Part shown: positions 54,888 through 64,000 of the stretch, one piece after another
Layout: every line of letters begins with the position of its first letter
How positions within the stretch are numbered: position 1 is the first letter of the stretch
Source of the DNA: Sinotaia quadrata
Lineage: Eukaryota; Mollusca; Gastropoda; Architaenioglossa; Viviparidae
Reading direction: 5' to 3'
DNA: 64,000 bases
NCBI GenBank assembly: GCA_028829895.1
Contig: CM054178.1
Span: forward strand, 107,844,558 to 107,908,557
Position numbers and translations under genes: made by a program
Notes under the pieces: model-generated
The model's database searches: none
Told to the model about the DNA's origin: nothing
The model's input: the letters and a program-made list of their open reading frames with translations, nothing else

Positions 54888-55168
54888 AATAAAACTGAGG
54901 GAAGGCCTATATAGGTACATTGAGTGAGGTTTGCTATATCACTGATTAATGACATTAACATAACCTGTTACTACATCATGCAATAAGCTTGCCAGAAAAC
55001 CATGTTACAAAATACCGACAAGTAATTTGAAAACTGAGTGAAGGCCTATATAGGTACATTGAGTGAGGTTTGCTATATCACTGATTAATGACATTAACAT
55101 AACCTGTTACTACATCATGCAGTAAGCTTGCCAGAAAACCATGTTACAAAACACCGACAAGTAATTTG
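54888..55168. repeat. 139-bp tandem duplication upstream of AmyB
   Basis: Two near-identical copies starting AAAACTGAGTGAAGGCCTAT at 54890 and 55029 and including CATAACCTGTTACTACATCA. They end about 210 bp before the AmyB TATA box. Confidence 0.92.
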
Positions 55169-55375
55169 CTTAAAAACTGAGCCGCAATGATAGAAGTAGT
55201 CACGTCGGATGTTTAAATACTCATTAAAATCCACTGTACATTAGCTCAGATCTCATTTGCTAAACGAATATTGAAAGAATGGAATTAGAATTCGTTATCA
55301 TGGATGTCAGAAGTGACCATGTTCCATTAACGTAGGCCATCGTGGCTCCACATGCCAGGTTTCTGTTTGGGGAGA

Positions 55376-55381
55376 TATAAA
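55376..55381 (+). promoter_or_regulatory. AmyB TATA box
   Basis: TATAAA in GGGGAGATATAAACAG, 59 bp before the AmyB ATG, the same spacing as in AmyA. Flanking sequence is otherwise different from AmyA. Confidence 0.8.
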
Positions 55382-55434
55382 CAGAATGGATGTCTTATGA
55401 GAAAATCCAGCGTTAATCAGCTTTTGTTCTAGAA

Positions 55435-61876
<6,442 letters not shown>

Positions 61877-61899
<23 letters not shown>

Positions 61900-62046
61900 G
61901 TGACTGAGTGTAAAGTGTTTAGTCGGTAATATAAGAGCTGTTTTGACTCACAAGGTGACTGAGTGTCAAGTGTTTAGTCGGTAATATAAGAGCTGTTTTG
62001 ACTCACAAGGTGACTGAGTGTCAAGTGTTTAGTCGGTAATATAAGA
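61877..62046 (+). repeat. 55-bp array carrying the AmyB exon 6 splice donor, 3 donors
   Basis: The last 20 nt of exon 6 (GAGCTGTTTTGACTCACAAG) plus donor GTGACTGAGTG and about 25 nt of intron are repeated at exactly 55-bp spacing: GT at 61900, 61955 and 62010. An in-frame TAA lies in the first unit. Confidence 0.95.
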
Positions 62047-64000
62047 GTCGATTGTTAACTTCTTCAGCCAGTCTTACTAAATTCGATTCCTAAACCAGCT
62101 GAACCGATTGTTTAAGAGTTGATTTTAATCTGTTGAGCCATCCATATAAAAGTCGACACTGATCCGATTGCGTCGGTTACTAAAACGTCGATTTTTAAAT
62201 TCTGACTCAGTCGTAACAAATTTTGACTTTTTCTTATTAAGCTAATCGTAGTGGATTCAATCGTTTTCTCTTTAATTTAATTTTATCCTGCCAAGTCCAT
62301 CCAGTTTTATCGTCTAAAAAGTTAATTGATCAGTGCAGGTCTTAGCGGATGCTGCTGTTTGTAGAGCTTCTTCGATCTTACCTTTCAGTGATTTCAATTT
62401 AAATGTATTTACTTCTCTTATACTTAAACGAACAGAACATTAAATGTCATTTGTTTTATTTTCTATTTAAATAATGGACATTGATATTTAATTCTTTATT
62501 GGAATGAAATGTAACTATTTCTCTTCTCTTCTACAAAAACCTCTTTCCCTTGTTATATAAACTATGGTATCAATATAAGCAAGAATGTTGCTATACGTTA
62601 AAATGACAAACCTTTGTAAAGTGAACATTCAAAACGTTTATTTAAAGTAAACAAAACAAAACTCAATATGTTATGTGTGATGCAGTTGAGGTTTGGGGTT
62701 GGGGGGTGGTTGTTGTCGTTTTTTTTTTTTGGGGTGGTGGTGGTTGGAGGGGGTTATTTTGCTTACTCATTAAGCATTTGAAATGCTAATGTGGCACTGG
62801 CTTTTTACAACGGTAATCTAATCTATACAGCTGAATATGAGCGTCTGTATGCTTTGATTCATGGCCACAGGAAGAGAACTAGAAGGCAGAAATTTTGGCG
62901 TACTAAAAATAATAAATTATTTGTTATTCATTTAACATAAAACGCATTCTATACCTGGGCAACGCCATATTTTTCAGGTATTACTGTATATAGCTTCATT
63001 TACTTTTATCATTGCAGTCAATAGTATCCATAATAGTAATGACAAACCCAGGGCTGAAGTATCAACACTCAGTATCGTAGTTCATCATTCTTGAAATCAG
63101 CTAAGACGTCTACCATTCTCGTAGATGTGACAGTTGAATTAATTATTAATAACGTAAACGTATAGTGATACGAGTCAAGACATTAGAGGTCTACTTAACC
63201 TCTATTCCTAACATTGGAAAGATTTCATGACTAGATGTATCAGTTGAATTAATAACTTATGGTGATACGAGACAAGGCATTAGAGGTCTACTTAACCTCT
63301 ATTCCTAACATTGGAAAGATTTCATGACTAGAAATGAGTTATTCCAATAGTGAAATCGGAAGACGTGAAATGTGACTTTACTGCAATTTATATTCTTAGG
63401 GTATTTTCCTAAGCACTTTTCTGCAAAGTTTCTGGGAAGCAACTACTGAGAAGTCTAGTGAGAGAGAAAAGAAAAAAGTAAACCATTACATCCAAAATCA
63501 ACTGGGAGAATTGAAACCTGTATTTAGAAAAGAAAACTGTTGTATTAACATTGATGACATTAAACTTGCAGTTTAGACTGACCTTAATACAAAAGACCGT
63601 TCTGTAGCTGGAATAATCATTCATTCTGTCTTGGACTCTACATGTATTTCGATAGGCGAAGCGGTTAGCCGTCTTTAGGCTCTGCCTGCCGAGGTATCTG
63701 ATCAGTTTGTTAACTCGAAGAACATTGAAAATAAGAGTAAGAAATGAAGAGATTGACAGTTTCTTAGCTTCCGTTGAATTAACGCATATTCATAGTGACA
63801 TTCAGTTCAATCACACTTGTACTTCTCGTAACATTATTATCTTAAACTAAGTCTGTCATCTTTCAATTGATAATTAATTAAAGTAATCGAAACTTAAACT
63901 AAAGACTAGCATCTGAATATTGCATATCATTGTCATTAATCAGTGGGTGTCTGAAGCCTATTGTAACAAAGTGAACATGTCTGTTGGTAAATAGACTGAC
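62047..64000 (+). other. AmyB intron 6, right edge of window
   Basis: No exon 7 (expected product [18 protein letters not shown]) was found, so the intron continues past the window. It contains a G/T-rich tract at 62690-62757 and a direct duplication of about 110 bp at 63118-63335 with ATTAGAGGTCTACTTAACCT and CATTGGAAAGATTTCATGAC. Confidence 0.75.

Larger units (their letters stand above)
49242..55375. other. Intergenic region between AmyA and AmyB
   Basis: About 6 kb with no intact gene. It contains (AAAG)n, several small duplications and copy 2 of the dispersed repeat, listed separately. Non-repeat portions such as 50590-51150 and 52560-53790 show nothing recognisable. Confidence 0.75.

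Overview
The window is eukaryotic DNA, AT-rich and crowded with microsatellites and minisatellites, with genes split into many short GT-AG exons. The protein families, the exon structure and the repeat load suggest a mollusc, probably a gastropod. That is an inference; no species-specific marker was seen. There is no prokaryotic operon, CRISPR array or viral genome.

Three carbohydrate-digestion genes make up nearly all the coding content. (1) 227-25292, minus strand: a GH31 alpha-glucosidase (acid/maltase type). Twenty exons join without a stop into 908 codons with a signal peptide, a reduced trefoil domain, the nucleophile motif WIDMNEP and the acid/base motif GHWLGDN. Only the last few C-terminal residues appear to lie off the left edge. 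(2) 32798-49226, plus strand: a complete GH13 alpha-amylase (here AmyA), 9 exons, 506 aa, with a TATA box, signal peptide, full catalytic triad and a poly(A) signal. (3) 55435-61899 and beyond, plus strand: a second amylase (AmyB). Its first six exons (328 codons) are present and the rest lies off the right edge.

The GH31 gene and AmyA are transcribed divergently from a 7.5-kb spacer full of tandem arrays and a decayed hAT-like transposon end. AmyA and AmyB are tandem paralogues separated by about 6 kb that holds a degenerate dispersed repeat. Functionally the set is coherent: secreted amylase cuts starch or glycogen to malto-oligosaccharides, and alpha-glucosidase releases glucose from them.

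The most unusual pattern is that six of the 35 exons have their 3' end and splice donor inside a tandem array, so the true 5' splice site is followed by 1 to 8 copies of itself. No array was seen over an exon 5' end. AmyB also stands out: the conserved active-site His of the FxDNHD motif is Gln, one intron has a GC donor where AmyA has GT, and exon 3 is almost identical to AmyA exon 3 (possible gene conversion).

Exon boundaries were derived by reading splice sites, phase and protein-family similarity by eye. No alignment or database search was run.
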